Below, one piece after another: positions 1 through 7,967 of a stretch of 16,796 nt of DNA (within the stretch, counting starts at the first letter, position 1; each line of letters opens with the position of its first letter). Origin of the DNA: Methylocapsa sp. (GTDB taxonomy: Bacteria > Pseudomonadota > Alphaproteobacteria > Rhizobiales > Beijerinckiaceae); NCBI GenBank assembly GCA_003162995.1, contig PLUZ01000546.1:339-17134 (forward strand), read 5' to 3'. The translations under genes and the position numbers were made by a program. The notes below the pieces were generated by a model. The model was not told the origin of the DNA. It did no database searches and saw nothing but the letters and a program-made list of their open reading frames with translations.

Positions 1-1021
1 TGCTAACCCTACCGAATGCCCGCGGAGCCTGCCCAACCCGTGCCAAGCTGTAGAGCATACGCCCGGTGCTGAAGAGCCCGCTGTTACACGACGATGCGGC
101 GGCCGTGATTACGATGAAGTTGATGATTCCTGCCCCAGCTGGAATCCCTATCTTGTCTAAAACCAAGACAAACGGGCTTGTATCTGGACTCAATTGGTTC
201 CAGGAGACGAGAGACATGATGACCAGCAGAGCGCCGATATAAAGGACCAGCATCCGGTAAACAACGCTATTGATCGCATGGGGGAGCACCTCCTCCGGGT
301 TCTCGGTTTCGCCCGCAGACACGCCGATCAGTTCCAAACCTTCGTAGGCGAACATAACCATCTGCAGCGGTAAAAGCACACCGAATGCCCCAAAGGGGAA
401 AAAGCCGCCCTGCGCCCAAAGATTCGAGAAGCTTGCTGATTTTCCTAGATCGCCGAATTTGAACACTATGATTGCTAAGCCAGTGACTATCATTGCGATG
501 ATAGTGACCACCTTGATCAGCGCAAACCAGAACTCGATTTCTCCAAACAGCTTCACCGTGATCAGGTTTGCAGAGTACAGGAGGCCCAGGGTTATTAGTG
601 CCGGGATCCATTGGGGAACTCCAGGAAACCAGTAATGAACATAGACACCCACGGCGGTGATCTCCGCCATGCCAATGACCACCCACATGAACCAGTAGGA
701 CCAACCAGTCATGAATCCCGCCCAAGGCCCGACGAACTCTTCCGCGTAGGTGGCAAAGGACCCAGACACCGGCCGGTAGAGCAGCAGCTCGCCGAGGGCG
801 CGCATGATGAAGAACATGACCAATCCGCCAATGGCGTAGGACACCACCAAACCCGGACCGGCCTTCTGGATCGACATGGCCGAACCAAGAAACAAACCGA
901 CGCCGATCGTTCCGCCGATGGCGATCATTTGGACGTGCCGGTCCTTAAGCGCACGGTGGAGGTCTTCTTGCGCGTGCAATTGCACTTCGTCCCGCGACTT
1001 TCTCATATCGATCTCAGCCAT
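1..1021 (-). CDS. Amino-acid permease, CycA-like (APC/AAT family), 3' end outside window
   Basis: Inner-membrane proton-coupled amino-acid importer. The minus-strand frame is open from the ATG at 1021 to the window edge (340 codons), so roughly the last quarter of a ~460-residue AAT-family protein is missing. The cytoplasmic N-terminus (residues 1-30) is followed by the family helix-1 motif GGTIGVGLF (36-44), and later by GEIEFWFALIK (160-170), both characteristic of this family. The sequence resembles, from memory, E. coli CycA (D-Ala/D-Ser/Gly) along its whole visible length, including a GPWAGFMTGWSYWF stretch around 98-111 and an ITAAASSCNSG stretch near the end. Exact substrate cannot be fixed by eye; other AAT permeases (ProY, AnsP, AroP) are alternatives. 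It begins 22 bp after the stop of the L,D-transpeptidase and has only a weak ribosome site (AGAGCAGA), so cotranscription is likely. Confidence 0.9.
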   Translation of the reverse strand, partial: MAEIDMRKSRDEVQLHAQEDLHRALKDRHVQMIAIGGTIGVGLFLGSAMSIQKAGPGLVVSYAIGGLVMFFIMRALGELLLYRPVSGSFATYAEEFVGPWAGFMTGWSYWFMWVVIGMAEITAVGVYVHYWFPGVPQWIPALITLGLLYSANLITVKLFGEIEFWFALIKVVTIIAMIVTGLAIIVFKFGDLGKSASFSNLWAQGGFFPFGAFGVLLPLQMVMFAYEGLELIGVSAGETENPEEVLPHAINSVVYRMLVLYIGALLVIMSLVSWNQLSPDTSPFVLVLDKIGIPAGAGIINFIVITAAASSCNSGLFSTGRMLYSLARVGQAPRAFGRVS

Positions 1022-1043
1022 GATCTGCTCTGTCACGCTGCGA

Positions 1044-2702
1044 CTACCATGGCACAAATGAACCGCCACCTTCAAATGAGGGCGCATACGTCGGCGAACG
1101 CCTATACGTGCGGTCATAATACTGACGGTCGTAACGATAGTGAGCTTCCGGATCATGGCGACGCATCTTGATGCCGCCTTGTGGCTCACTGTTCAGGAGG
1201 ATCACAAAATCCGTGTCTTTGCCGGTCTCGGGGCTCATGCCTTCATCCGAAATGATCAACGAAGATCCAGGCGAGATGATTTCTGAGATGCGGTCGACGA
1301 TGTCCTGAGGAATCTCAATGCGGTCGAGCGCCGCCATGGCCGGGCCTGCATCCAGCGACATCGGCTCGGCATTGTGACCGTCACGACGTCGCGACTTGCC
1401 ATTTTGGTCAAGCTGACTCCTGTCCATGGAGATGGCGCTCCAGCGAAGATCGGCCCCGCCGTTCACGTAGTCGAGCACTGTATAGATATGCGTGCCGATG
1501 GGATGGTCGGAATCGCGGATCGTGATCGGGCTCTCAAATACGGGCTGAAAGGACTGCCGGACGTAGAGGCGCTGTGTCTTCCGGCTGATGAAGACGGACA
1601 CCGGCGACATCATGCGCGTCGCCTCTCTTGAAGCTTCCATTGCCGTGACCTTCTCGTCCTCGGCCTCTCTTGCCTCTTCGCGTGCGTGCGCGGCAGCCTC
1701 CGTCTTCAGTGGTGCTTCTGCCTTTACGGCGACCAGCTGCGCCTCTGCCTCGGCGATCCTTGCAAGCACTTCGGCCCTCGCCTCCTCGGCCGACTGGATC
1801 GCCGCCGGCGTACTTGCGGCCGCGAGCACGCTTTCGGCGGCCGTAAGTTGCGTTTCCGCCCGGTATTTCGCAATTTCCGCAGTGCGCAAGAGCCGCATTG
1901 CGTCCATGGTCATTCTTGCCGCGGTCAGCCTGGCCGCATTTGCCTTTCTGGCCGCTGCATTCGCCTCTGCCGACTTAGTGGCAGCGATTGACTTCAACAT
2001 CACCAGGGACTCTGCTGAGTTAGCTGGTGAGGGCACGTCTGCTTCGGCCGCAGCGGTCCCAGGCGTCACAGCCTGCACGTCAGCGCGAGCAGCGTCCCAG
2101 TGCGCGGCTAGCGCCTTGAGCGCTATATCAGCGCGAACCAGTTTTGGCTTGAAAAGGACGGGGTGGTCAATTTCGGCGGGGCGCACGTCGTTTCGGGCCA
2201 CGATCACCCGCATGCCGATTGTTGTCATGCCGAAGAGACGTTCGGCAAACTCATGTGGCATGCGGACACAGCCGTGAGAGGCGGGGTATCCGGGCAGAAG
2301 CCCCGCGTGGAGCGCGATGCCCGACCAAGTAATACGCTGCATGAAAGGCATTGAGGCGTCATCATAGAGGTTGGAGTAGTGTTCCTCCTCTTTTTGAATG
2401 ACGCTGTAGATACCAGCTGGCGTCTCATATCCGGGTTGGCCGCTGGAGACCGGCGCGCGCAAGATCCAGCCATCCGCATCATAGATCGTGACACGCTGAT
2501 TGCTGAGCGAGACAATCGCCATGAGGGGCGCCCCCACGGGACGGGCCTCCACAGTCTCGACCCGCTCTGCCTCCCGACGGCGCATGGCGGCGCCCACGGG
2601 GTCAGCTAGGCCCATCGCGAGCAGCGCCGCGAGACCGATGATGGCCTGCCTGACGAGCCGCCGCATGGTCGTGCGCCTCATTCGAGAGCAAAAGGAGATC
2701 AT
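1044..2702 (-). CDS. L,D-transpeptidase (YkuD fold) with coiled-coil and second degenerate YkuD-like domain
   Basis: Periplasmic enzyme that makes 3-3 peptidoglycan crosslinks or attaches proteins to the wall, using tetrapeptide donors. From the longest start it is 552 residues. A signal peptide spans about 13-39 (RR-rich n-region, hydrophobic 20-32, PVGA cleavage). The YkuD domain is about 61-170 with the family motif: His132 and SHGCVRMP at 142-149, catalytic Cys145. Residues about 190-365 are Ala/Glu/Arg-rich and look like a long helical coiled coil. A second region from about 367 starts like another YkuD domain (VSVFISRKTQRLYV, 368-381) but lacks the SHGC motif; the C-terminus is Tyr/Arg/Pro-rich. 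The true start may be Met13 (position 2666): it gives a cleaner signal peptide and has GAGG 9 nt upstream, whereas Met1 has no ribosome site. The gene probably forms an operon with the downstream permease. Confidence 0.9.
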   Translation of the reverse strand: MISFCSRMRRTTMRRLVRQAIIGLAALLAMGLADPVGAAMRRREAERVETVEARPVGAPLMAIVSLSNQRVTIYDADGWILRAPVSSGQPGYETPAGIYSVIQKEEEHYSNLYDDASMPFMQRITWSGIALHAGLLPGYPASHGCVRMPHEFAERLFGMTTIGMRVIVARNDVRPAEIDHPVLFKPKLVRADIALKALAAHWDAARADVQAVTPGTAAAEADVPSPANSAESLVMLKSIAATKSAEANAAARKANAARLTAARMTMDAMRLLRTAEIAKYRAETQLTAAESVLAAASTPAAIQSAEEARAEVLARIAEAEAQLVAVKAEAPLKTEAAAHAREEAREAEDEKVTAMEASREATRMMSPVSVFISRKTQRLYVRQSFQPVFESPITIRDSDHPIGTHIYTVLDYVNGGADLRWSAISMDRSQLDQNGKSRRRDGHNAEPMSLDAGPAMAALDRIEIPQDIVDRISEIISPGSSLIISDEGMSPETGKDTDFVILLNSEPQGGIKMRRHDPEAHYRYDRQYYDRTYRRSPTYAPSFEGGGSFVPW

Positions 2703-3034
2703 ATAGGAACCAAGGAAGCGAAAATATGTCCCGCAAGGTCGCAGCCGTCAAGCAGCCGAGAAACGTGGATTGAGACCCGCGAGTTGCTTCCGATCCGATT
2801 GAATTGAAAGTCCTCCTGAGCTCAGTGCTTGCTTAAAACTCCGGAAGGTCGAAAAGGTGCAGAAATTTTCGCGCACCGCCTCGAAACACAGGAACATCCA
2901 TCGTCCTCAGTAAATCACCAGAACGCGTGTGAACAGGATGTCAACTGCTGCTGGGAGTTCTTTATCGATCTCCAGAAGGGTGTAAGGGAGGTCGCGGCCT
3001 GGCGATTCATTGATGTGTCAGATATCTTTCGCAG
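2703..3034. other. Divergent intergenic region
   Basis: This 332 bp gap lies between the minus-strand transpeptidase and the plus-strand metallo-hydrolase and should carry both promoters. The transpeptidase promoter candidate is listed separately. I see no convincing plus-strand promoter. A TTG-initiated frame of 69 codons (2829-3038) overlaps the hydrolase start by 4 bp, but it has no recognisable motif and no good ribosome site, so I do not call it a gene. Confidence 0.5.
2723..2751 (-). promoter_or_regulatory. Candidate sigma70 promoter for the L,D-transpeptidase gene
   Basis: On the minus strand, TTGACG (2751-2746) and CATATT (2728-2723) are separated by 17 bp. They match 5/6 and 4/6 of the -35 and -10 consensus. 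Transcription would start near 2716, leaving about 50 nt before the Met13 start at 2666 but only about 13 nt before Met1. Prediction by eye only. Confidence 0.35.
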
Positions 3035-3946
3035 ATGAGAAATAAAAACCAAAATCTCGGCGGTTCACACGGTCGTCGTTGGTACGCTTATCTCTGGCAT
3101 GAGTGGAAGGTCGAAAGACTGCGTCCAATTGCTCCAGCTTTCGCTCGGCCGGCTCCGGCGGAGTGGAGCGATAATCGGATAACCGCGGCATGGCTCGGAC
3201 ACGCAACGGTGTTAGTCAATTTTTTCGGGATAAGGATTCTCACTGATCCAGTTCTTTTTCCGCGGATCGGAATTCGGTTGCCTGGACTCACACTCGGACC
3301 TAAACGTCTGACCGCGTCCGCGCTGACCGTTCGCGACCTTCCCAAGATCGACATCGTGCTCCTTTCCCACGCGCACTTCGATCATTTCGACATGCGCACG
3401 CTCCATCGATTTGATGGTTCCACCACGGTGATCACACCCGGACGGACACGTGATCTGCTTCGTTGGACGCGCTTCCGCGACGTGAGCGAGCTGCATTGGA
3501 GTGAAATAAAGTCTGTAACAACGTCTGCCGGCAAGATTGACATCCTCGCGTTCCGAGTGGAACATTGGGGCGCACGGAAGCGAAGCGACACCTATCGCGG
3601 TTACAACGGCTATGTTCTTGAGAGAAACAATCGCCGCATCCTTTTCGGCGGTGACACCGCGCTGAGTGATTCGTTTGCGAAATTGCGCGCGTCCGGTCCC
3701 ATCGATTTGGCGATCATGCCGATCGGCGCTTACAATCCTTGGATTCATTCGCACTGTACTCCGGAACAAGCGGTGCAAATGGCCAATGAAGCCGGCGCTC
3801 ATTTCATCATGCCGATCCATCATCAAACTTTCCGCCTCAGTTCCGAAGACTTTCGCGAACCGATCGAGCGCTTCCAGGCCGCATTGCATGAGACACCGGA
3901 ACGCATCGCCCTCCGCGAAATCGGCGAGACATTCGTGCTCCCTTAG
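3035..3946 (+). CDS. MBL-fold metallo-hydrolase, NAPE-PLD/UlaG-like
   Basis: Predicted di-metal (usually zinc) hydrolase of the metallo-beta-lactamase superfamily, 303 residues. The signature HxHxDH is present as HAHFDH (H112, H114, D116, H117). It is followed by H177 in VEHWGAR, D207 in GGDT, and H262 in IHHQTF, so a full set of metal ligands is visible. The GHATVLV strand (55-61), the EHWGAR loop and the PIGAYNPW segment (229-236) are typical of bacterial proteins related to N-acylphosphatidylethanolamine phospholipase D. There is no signal peptide, so it is probably cytoplasmic. The ATG at 3035 is the only in-frame ATG before an upstream stop at 3011; no strong ribosome site precedes it. 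The physiological substrate is unknown: phospholipid, N-acylethanolamine or lactone activity cannot be distinguished from sequence, and neighbours give no clue. Confidence 0.9.
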   Translation: MRNKNQNLGGSHGRRWYAYLWHEWKVERLRPIAPAFARPAPAEWSDNRITAAWLGHATVLVNFFGIRILTDPVLFPRIGIRLPGLTLGPKRLTASALTVRDLPKIDIVLLSHAHFDHFDMRTLHRFDGSTTVITPGRTRDLLRWTRFRDVSELHWSEIKSVTTSAGKIDILAFRVEHWGARKRSDTYRGYNGYVLERNNRRILFGGDTALSDSFAKLRASGPIDLAIMPIGAYNPWIHSHCTPEQAVQMANEAGAHFIMPIHHQTFRLSSEDFREPIERFQAALHETPERIALREIGETFVLP

Positions 3947-4007
3947 ATGCCGATCTTTCGTTCCCGCCTGTCCGTCGACTTGCCGGACGCAATCTTTGCC
4001 CGCTCGC

Positions 4008-4036
4008 GCCGGCGTAGCTCAGCAGGTAAAGCAGCG
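4008..4036 (+). pseudogene. tRNA 5'-part remnant (tRNA-Thr-like)
   Basis: This 29-nt stretch begins GCCGGCGTAGCTCAGC and continues AGGTAAAGCAGCG. It follows the bacterial tRNA pattern: 7-nt acceptor strand, TA, GCTC AG..GGTA..AGC D-arm. The first 15 nt recall bacterial tRNA-Thr genes (from memory). No matching anticodon arm or acceptor 3' strand (CGCCGGC, CCA) follows. A TCGAATCC at 4043-4050 looks like a T-loop and its 3' stem, but lies far too close, as if the middle were deleted. The D-stem also has a mismatch (AAGC for GAGC). Hence a truncated or chance tRNA-like sequence, not a functional tRNA. Confidence 0.35.
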
Positions 4037-4063
4037 ACAAAATCGAATCCGCTTGCCTACGCG

Positions 4064-4094
4064 GCAGCTGACAGAAACGATGTGTCGCAGCTGC
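4064..4094. repeat. Inverted repeat (possible hairpin)
   Basis: GCAGCTG at 4064-4070 pairs with CAGCTGC at 4088-4094. Three further pairs (ACA/TGT) extend the stem across a two-base bulge, with a 9-nt loop. No T-run follows, so it is not a standard intrinsic terminator. It lies just downstream of the tRNA-like fragment and upstream of the cyo operon; its role is unknown. Confidence 0.35.
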
Positions 4095-4290
4095 GAACCA
4101 GTTTCCAGGAGAGTCGAACCCGATCCCGGCTTCGCGGCTATGCGCCGGTCGGGGCGAATTTAACAGTCTAATGACAAGTAAAACCTACGAAAGTGACAAA
4201 GCCTTGGGCATTGCCAAAATCCTTAAAAAGCGGCACCTTCATCCTCGCCAAGGCTGTCATCCGATGTCGGCTCAAAATCCAGCGTAGCGG

Positions 4291-4300
4291 GAAGGAAAGG
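4291..4300 (+). promoter_or_regulatory. Ribosome binding site deciding the GTG start of cyoA
   Basis: The purine-rich run GAAGGAAAGG sits immediately before ATC-GTG. Its AAGGA core is 7 nt from the GTG at 4304. This makes the GTG a far better start than the upstream ATG at 4193, which has no comparable site. Confidence 0.65.
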
Positions 4301-4303
4301 ATC

Positions 4304-5311
4304 GTGACGACTCCAGACCAACCGCAGCAATCACGATTGGGGGTCCCCTCGCGCGCCGATTTACACGGCAAGCCAGACGAGCCGCCAGACGGAACAGGAC
4401 CTTTTCGGTGCCTGCGTTCGGTAAACGCTCGGGCTGCGCGCTGCGGAGTCCTAATGGCGCCGATTGTCCTGACGGCATGTCAGCCGGCCGTCCTCGACCC
4501 GCAAGGGCCCGTTGGGCTTGCCCAGAAAATGATATTGGTTGACTCGCTCGCGATCATGCTCGCGATTGTCGTTCCGACGATCACCGCGACTTTTGCCTTC
4601 GCCTGGTGGTTTCGAGCCTCCAACGCGAGGGCACACTATCTGCCTAATTGGGTCTTTTCCGGCCGCATCGAGCTCATCGTCTGGAGCATTCCCCTTCTCG
4701 TAATCATGCTCCTGGGTGGCGTGGCCTGGATCGCATCCCATGACCTCGATCCAGCAAAGCCCTTGCCATCGAACACGCCACCCCTCGAGGTGCAGGTCGT
4801 CTCGCTGGATTGGAAGTGGCTCTTCATCTATCCGAGCCAGGGAGTCGCGAGCGTCAACCGGCTTGTAGTGCCCGCCGGCATGCCCATTCACTTCTCCCTG
4901 ACATCAGCAAGTGTGATGAATGCCTTCTTCATACCGCAGCTCGGCAGCATGATCTACACGATGAACGGAATGACGACGCAGTTGAACCTGCAAGCGGACG
5001 CACCTGGCAGCTTCCCCGGCCTTTCGAGCCAGTATAGTGGGGACGGTTTCTCGGACATGCATTTCGATGTGCTCGCGGTGTCAGCGGAGCGGTTCGCCGG
5101 CTGGATCGAGGCCACGCGCAACACGGGTCCGACCCTCGATCCTGGTAGCTACGCTGCCCTGGCGAGACAGAGCATTAATACACGTCCATTCACCTTCCGT
5201 GCGGCCGATCCCGGGCTATTTCAGCTGATCGTCACACAGAAACTGCCGCCTGGACCCGGCCCGCGGACCGGGCGGCCTGATGTGAGCGTATCCCCGCGGA
5301 CGGAGGACTAA
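4304..5311 (+). CDS. cyoA: Cytochrome bo3-type ubiquinol oxidase subunit II
   Basis: Membrane-anchored subunit II of the quinol-oxidising terminal oxidase. The GTG start at 4304 gives 335 residues; the frame stays open upstream to an ATG at 4193, but the ribosome site favours GTG. A lipobox LTAC predicts lipid attachment at Cys59, followed by QPAVLDPQG as in E. coli CyoA. Two membrane helices follow (about 75-98 and 119-141 from the GTG), then a periplasmic cupredoxin domain with the conserved [12 protein letters not shown] segment and [13 protein letters not shown]. The CuA ligand cluster of cytochrome c oxidases is absent: the equivalent loop reads [11 protein letters not shown], with no cysteines, which marks a quinol oxidase. 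Odd: about 58 residues precede the lipid cysteine, long and charged for a lipoprotein signal. The stop is 2 bp before cyoB; first gene of the operon. Confidence 0.93.
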   Translation: MTTPDQPQQSRLGVPSRADLHGKPDEPPDGTGPFRCLRSVNARAARCGVLMAPIVLTACQPAVLDPQGPVGLAQKMILVDSLAIMLAIVVPTITATFAFAWWFRASNARAHYLPNWVFSGRIELIVWSIPLLVIMLLGGVAWIASHDLDPAKPLPSNTPPLEVQVVSLDWKWLFIYPSQGVASVNRLVVPAGMPIHFSLTSASVMNAFFIPQLGSMIYTMNGMTTQLNLQADAPGSFPGLSSQYSGDGFSDMHFDVLAVSAERFAGWIEATRNTGPTLDPGSYAALARQSINTRPFTFRAADPGLFQLIVTQKLPPGPGPRTGRPDVSVSPRTED

Positions 5312-5313
5312 AT

Positions 5314-7317
5314 ATGTGGGGCAAGCTCAGCTGGGCGGCGATCCCATTCGACCAGCCGATCCCGCTGATCGCATCGGGCGTGGTCGGCGGCGTGATCACC
5401 GGCGTCCTCGCCTTGATTACCTTGAAGGGATGGCTCCCCTATCTTTGGCGGGAGTGGATTACCAGCGTCGACCATAAGCGGATCGGGATCATGTACATTC
5501 TGCTTGCGATGGTGATGCTGCTGCGCGGATTTACCGATGCGATCATGATGCGGTCGCAACAGGCCCTCGCGTTCCGGTCCCAGGGATACCTGCCGCCCGA
5601 GCATTACGACCAGATCTTCTCGGCGCATGGCACGCTCATGATTTTTTTCGTTGCGATGCCCTTCGTTATTGGGCTGATGAATTTCGTCGTGCCGCTGCAG
5701 CTCGGGATCCGCGACGTCGCGTTTCCCACACTCAACTCGGTCGGCTTCTGGCTTACCGCCACTGGTGTGCTGCTGGTCAATATTTCGCTGCTCGTTGGAG
5801 AATTTGCGCGCACCGGGTGGCTGCCGTATCCGCCACTCTCCGAGCTAACCTACTCGCCTGGAGTCGGCGTCGATTACTACCTCTGGTCGCTCGAAATATC
5901 CGGTGTGGGGACCTTGCTGGCAGGCATCAATCTCATCACCACGGTTCTAAAGCTTCACGCCCCCGGCATGACCTACATGCGCATGCCGATGTTTTGTTGG
6001 ACGACACTTGCCTCCAATTTGTTGATCGTCGCGGCGTTCCCCATCCTTACGGCGACGCTAACTATGCTGGTGCTGGACCGTTATCTCGGCTTCCACTTTT
6101 TCACCAACGAAGCCGGCGGCAACATGATGATGTTCGTGAATCTCATTTGGGTGTGGGGACATCCGGAGGTCTACATCCTTATTCTGCCCGCCTTCGGCGT
6201 ATTCTCGGAAGTGGTCTCCACGTTCTCCAACAAGCCGCTGTTCGGCTACCGCTCGATGGTCGCCGCGACAATGGTCATCTGTATACTTTCTTTCACGGTC
6301 TGGCTGCACCACTTCTTCACGATGGGCGCCGGCGCCGACGTCAACGCGATCTTCGGTATCGCTTCAATGATCATCGCGGTACCCACGGGCGTCAAGATCT
6401 TCAATTGGCTCTTCACTATGTACGGCGGCCGGATCGTCTATTCGACGCCGATATTGTGGTCGATCGGCTTTATGGTCACATTCGTGATCGGCGGAATGAC
6501 CGGCGTTCTGCTGGCGGTGCCCCCGGCGGACTTCGTGCTTCACAACAGTCTTTTCCTCGTTGCCCATTTCCACAACGTCATCATTGGCGGGGTGCTCTTC
6601 GGTGCGTTCGCCGGCTACACCTATTGGTTTCCGAAGGCGTTTGGCTTCCGGTTGCATGAAGGACTTGGCAAGGCCTCGTTCTGGTGCTGGATCACAGGCT
6701 TCTACGTCGCCTTCATGCCGCTCTATGTCCTCGGCCTCATGGGAATGACACGCCGCATGCAGCACTATGATGTCGCGGCTTGGCATCCGTGGTTGCTGAT
6801 CGCAGCCGGCGGCGCGGCGATCATCTTTATCGGGATCATTCTGCAGATCGCACAGCTCGTCGTCAGCATTCGCCGGCGTGAGCAGCTTCGCGACGAGACG
6901 GGCGATCCCTGGAATGGGCGCTCCCTCGAATGGGCGACACCGTCCCCTCCGCCAGCCTTCAACTTCGCGGTGCTCCCCCGCATCGAGAGCGGTGACGCCT
7001 ACTGGGGCATGAAGGAGCGCGCCCTCCAGCAGGCGAGGCTCAGCGAGGAGCCCGCCTATGCGGAAATCGAGATGCCCAGGAACAGCCCAACCGGCTTCAT
7101 CTGCGCCTTCTTCGCGACCATCATGGGTTTCGCGTTGATCTGGCACATCTGGTGGATGGTGGGCCTGGCCGCAGTGGGCGCCTACGCGACCTTCGTCGTC
7201 TTTGCCTGGCGTGATGTTGATGAGTACATCATTCCGGCGGAGACAGTCGCGCGCATCGATCGAGCCAACCGAAGCGCGCGCAGTGCGGCGCTCGCCCGGC
7301 GGCAGGCGGCGTCATGA
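5314..7317 (+). CDS. cyoB: Cytochrome bo3-type ubiquinol oxidase subunit I
   Basis: Catalytic heme-copper subunit reducing O2 to water with proton pumping; about 15 membrane helices, 667 residues, the usual CyoB length. All key residues are visible, one position below E. coli numbering. Low-spin heme b ligands are H105 and H420. The high-spin heme ligand is H418, and the CuB ligands are H283, H332 and H333. The crosslinked tyrosine Y287 lies in [13 protein letters not shown] and K361 is in the K-channel. The ubiquinol-site residues R71, D75, H97 and Q100 are all kept, which separates it from aa3 cytochrome c oxidases. The extra C-terminal helices around 600-645 are typical of CyoB. A GGAGG ribosome site lies within the end of cyoA. 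The stop overlaps the cyoC start (ATGA). Confidence 0.97.
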   Translation: MWGKLSWAAIPFDQPIPLIASGVVGGVITGVLALITLKGWLPYLWREWITSVDHKRIGIMYILLAMVMLLRGFTDAIMMRSQQALAFRSQGYLPPEHYDQIFSAHGTLMIFFVAMPFVIGLMNFVVPLQLGIRDVAFPTLNSVGFWLTATGVLLVNISLLVGEFARTGWLPYPPLSELTYSPGVGVDYYLWSLEISGVGTLLAGINLITTVLKLHAPGMTYMRMPMFCWTTLASNLLIVAAFPILTATLTMLVLDRYLGFHFFTNEAGGNMMMFVNLIWVWGHPEVYILILPAFGVFSEVVSTFSNKPLFGYRSMVAATMVICILSFTVWLHHFFTMGAGADVNAIFGIASMIIAVPTGVKIFNWLFTMYGGRIVYSTPILWSIGFMVTFVIGGMTGVLLAVPPADFVLHNSLFLVAHFHNVIIGGVLFGAFAGYTYWFPKAFGFRLHEGLGKASFWCWITGFYVAFMPLYVLGLMGMTRRMQHYDVAAWHPWLLIAAGGAAIIFIGIILQIAQLVVSIRRREQLRDETGDPWNGRSLEWATPSPPPAFNFAVLPRIESGDAYWGMKERALQQARLSEEPAYAEIEMPRNSPTGFICAFFATIMGFALIWHIWWMVGLAAVGAYATFVVFAWRDVDEYIIPAETVARIDRANRSARSAALARRQAAS

Positions 7318-7967
7318 CCAGCTTCGAGGCAGCCGCCGGCCGCAGCGACGAGCGGGAATCATCGGAACGCCAGCGCACGCTCGGGCACGCGGCGGGCGGG
7401 CTGGCATCGAAGCGCATCATCACCGCGTACGGGTTCTGGATTTTCCTGCTGAGCGACATCATTATGTTCTCCGCCTTCTTCGCCACCTATGCGGTGCTGG
7501 TTGGCGACACGGCAGGCGGACCGGGCGGCCGGGAGCTGTTCAACCTGCACAACGTTGGGATCGAGACGGCGGTCCTTCTTGTCTCGAGCTTCACTTGCGG
7601 CCTCGCAAGCATTAGTGCCCGAGCGCGTAGCGTATCCTGGTTCTATGGCGCGATGACCGCGACCTTCATCCTTGGAGCCGCGTTTCTTACTATTGAGATC
7701 CGTGAGTTCGCGAGCATGATCGCGCGCGGGGCAGGCCCGACACGGAGCGCGTTCCTCTCGGCCTTCTTTACGTTGGTCGGATGCCACGGCCTTCATATTA
7801 CCGCCGGTCTGTTGTGGCTGCTGACGATGATGGCGCAGGTGTTCGCCAAAGGATACCGGGCAGACATTCTCCGGCGCATTCTTTGCTTCAGCCTGTTTTG
7901 GCACGCGTTGGACATCATTTGGGTTGCGATATTCACCGTGGTGTATTTGATGGGGGTGGTGCTATGA
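7314..7967 (+). CDS. cyoC: Cytochrome bo3-type ubiquinol oxidase subunit III
   Basis: Five-helix structural subunit III of the quinol oxidase, 217 residues (E. coli CyoC is about 204). A soluble N-terminal tail of about 34 residues precedes helix 1 ([21 protein letters not shown], about 39-59, the family's most conserved segment). Later come an IEIREF segment around 125 and [15 protein letters not shown] near 156, containing the conserved histidines of the subunit III family. The ATG overlaps the cyoB stop by 4 bp and its own stop overlaps cyoD by 4 bp, which implies translational coupling and equal synthesis. No anomaly seen. Confidence 0.95.
   Translation: MTSFEAAAGRSDERESSERQRTLGHAAGGLASKRIITAYGFWIFLLSDIIMFSAFFATYAVLVGDTAGGPGGRELFNLHNVGIETAVLLVSSFTCGLASISARARSVSWFYGAMTATFILGAAFLTIEIREFASMIARGAGPTRSAFLSAFFTLVGCHGLHITAGLLWLLTMMAQVFAKGYRADILRRILCFSLFWHALDIIWVAIFTVVYLMGVVL

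Larger units (their letters stand above)
3947..4303. other. Gene-poor region with tRNA-like fragment, upstream of cyoA
   Basis: About 357 bp without a gene I can support. It contains the tRNA-like 5' fragment and an inverted repeat listed separately, and must contain the cyo promoter, for which I see no clear -35/-10 pair. An open frame of 74 codons begins directly after the hydrolase stop (3947-4171), but it is compositionally ordinary, has no motif, and reads through the tRNA-like fragment. The last ~140 bases are more A-rich than the flanking genes, as expected of a leader region. Confidence 0.5.

Noticed and set aside
1588..2277. 229-codon plus-strand frame opposite the transpeptidase
   Set aside because: It is a shadow of the Ala-rich coiled-coil coding strand: Ala/Ser-rich translation, no motif.
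2829..3038. 69-codon TTG-started frame overlapping the hydrolase start by 4 bp
   Set aside because: The overlap looks operon-like, but there is no ribosome site, no motif, and the protein is unlike any family I recognise.
4100..4130. GAGTCGAACCCGATCCC, resembling a reverse-strand tRNA T-arm
   Set aside because: The stem pairing fails at two of five positions and no acceptor or anticodon arm is present on that strand.
3947..4171. 74-codon frame directly after the hydrolase
   Set aside because: It has no ribosome site of its own beyond the gene end, a basic low-information translation, and runs through the tRNA-like fragment.
4193..4303. Upstream ATG of cyoA adding 37 residues
   Set aside because: No ribosome site, and the extra residues do not resemble CyoA; the GTG at 4304 has a strong purine-rich site.
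7781..7963. Possible 61-codon upstream extension of the CyoD-adaptor gene from an ATG at 7781
   Set aside because: It lies entirely within cyoC in another frame, and its translation is Arg/His-rich with no similarity to CyoD; the ATG at 7964 overlaps the cyoC stop as expected.
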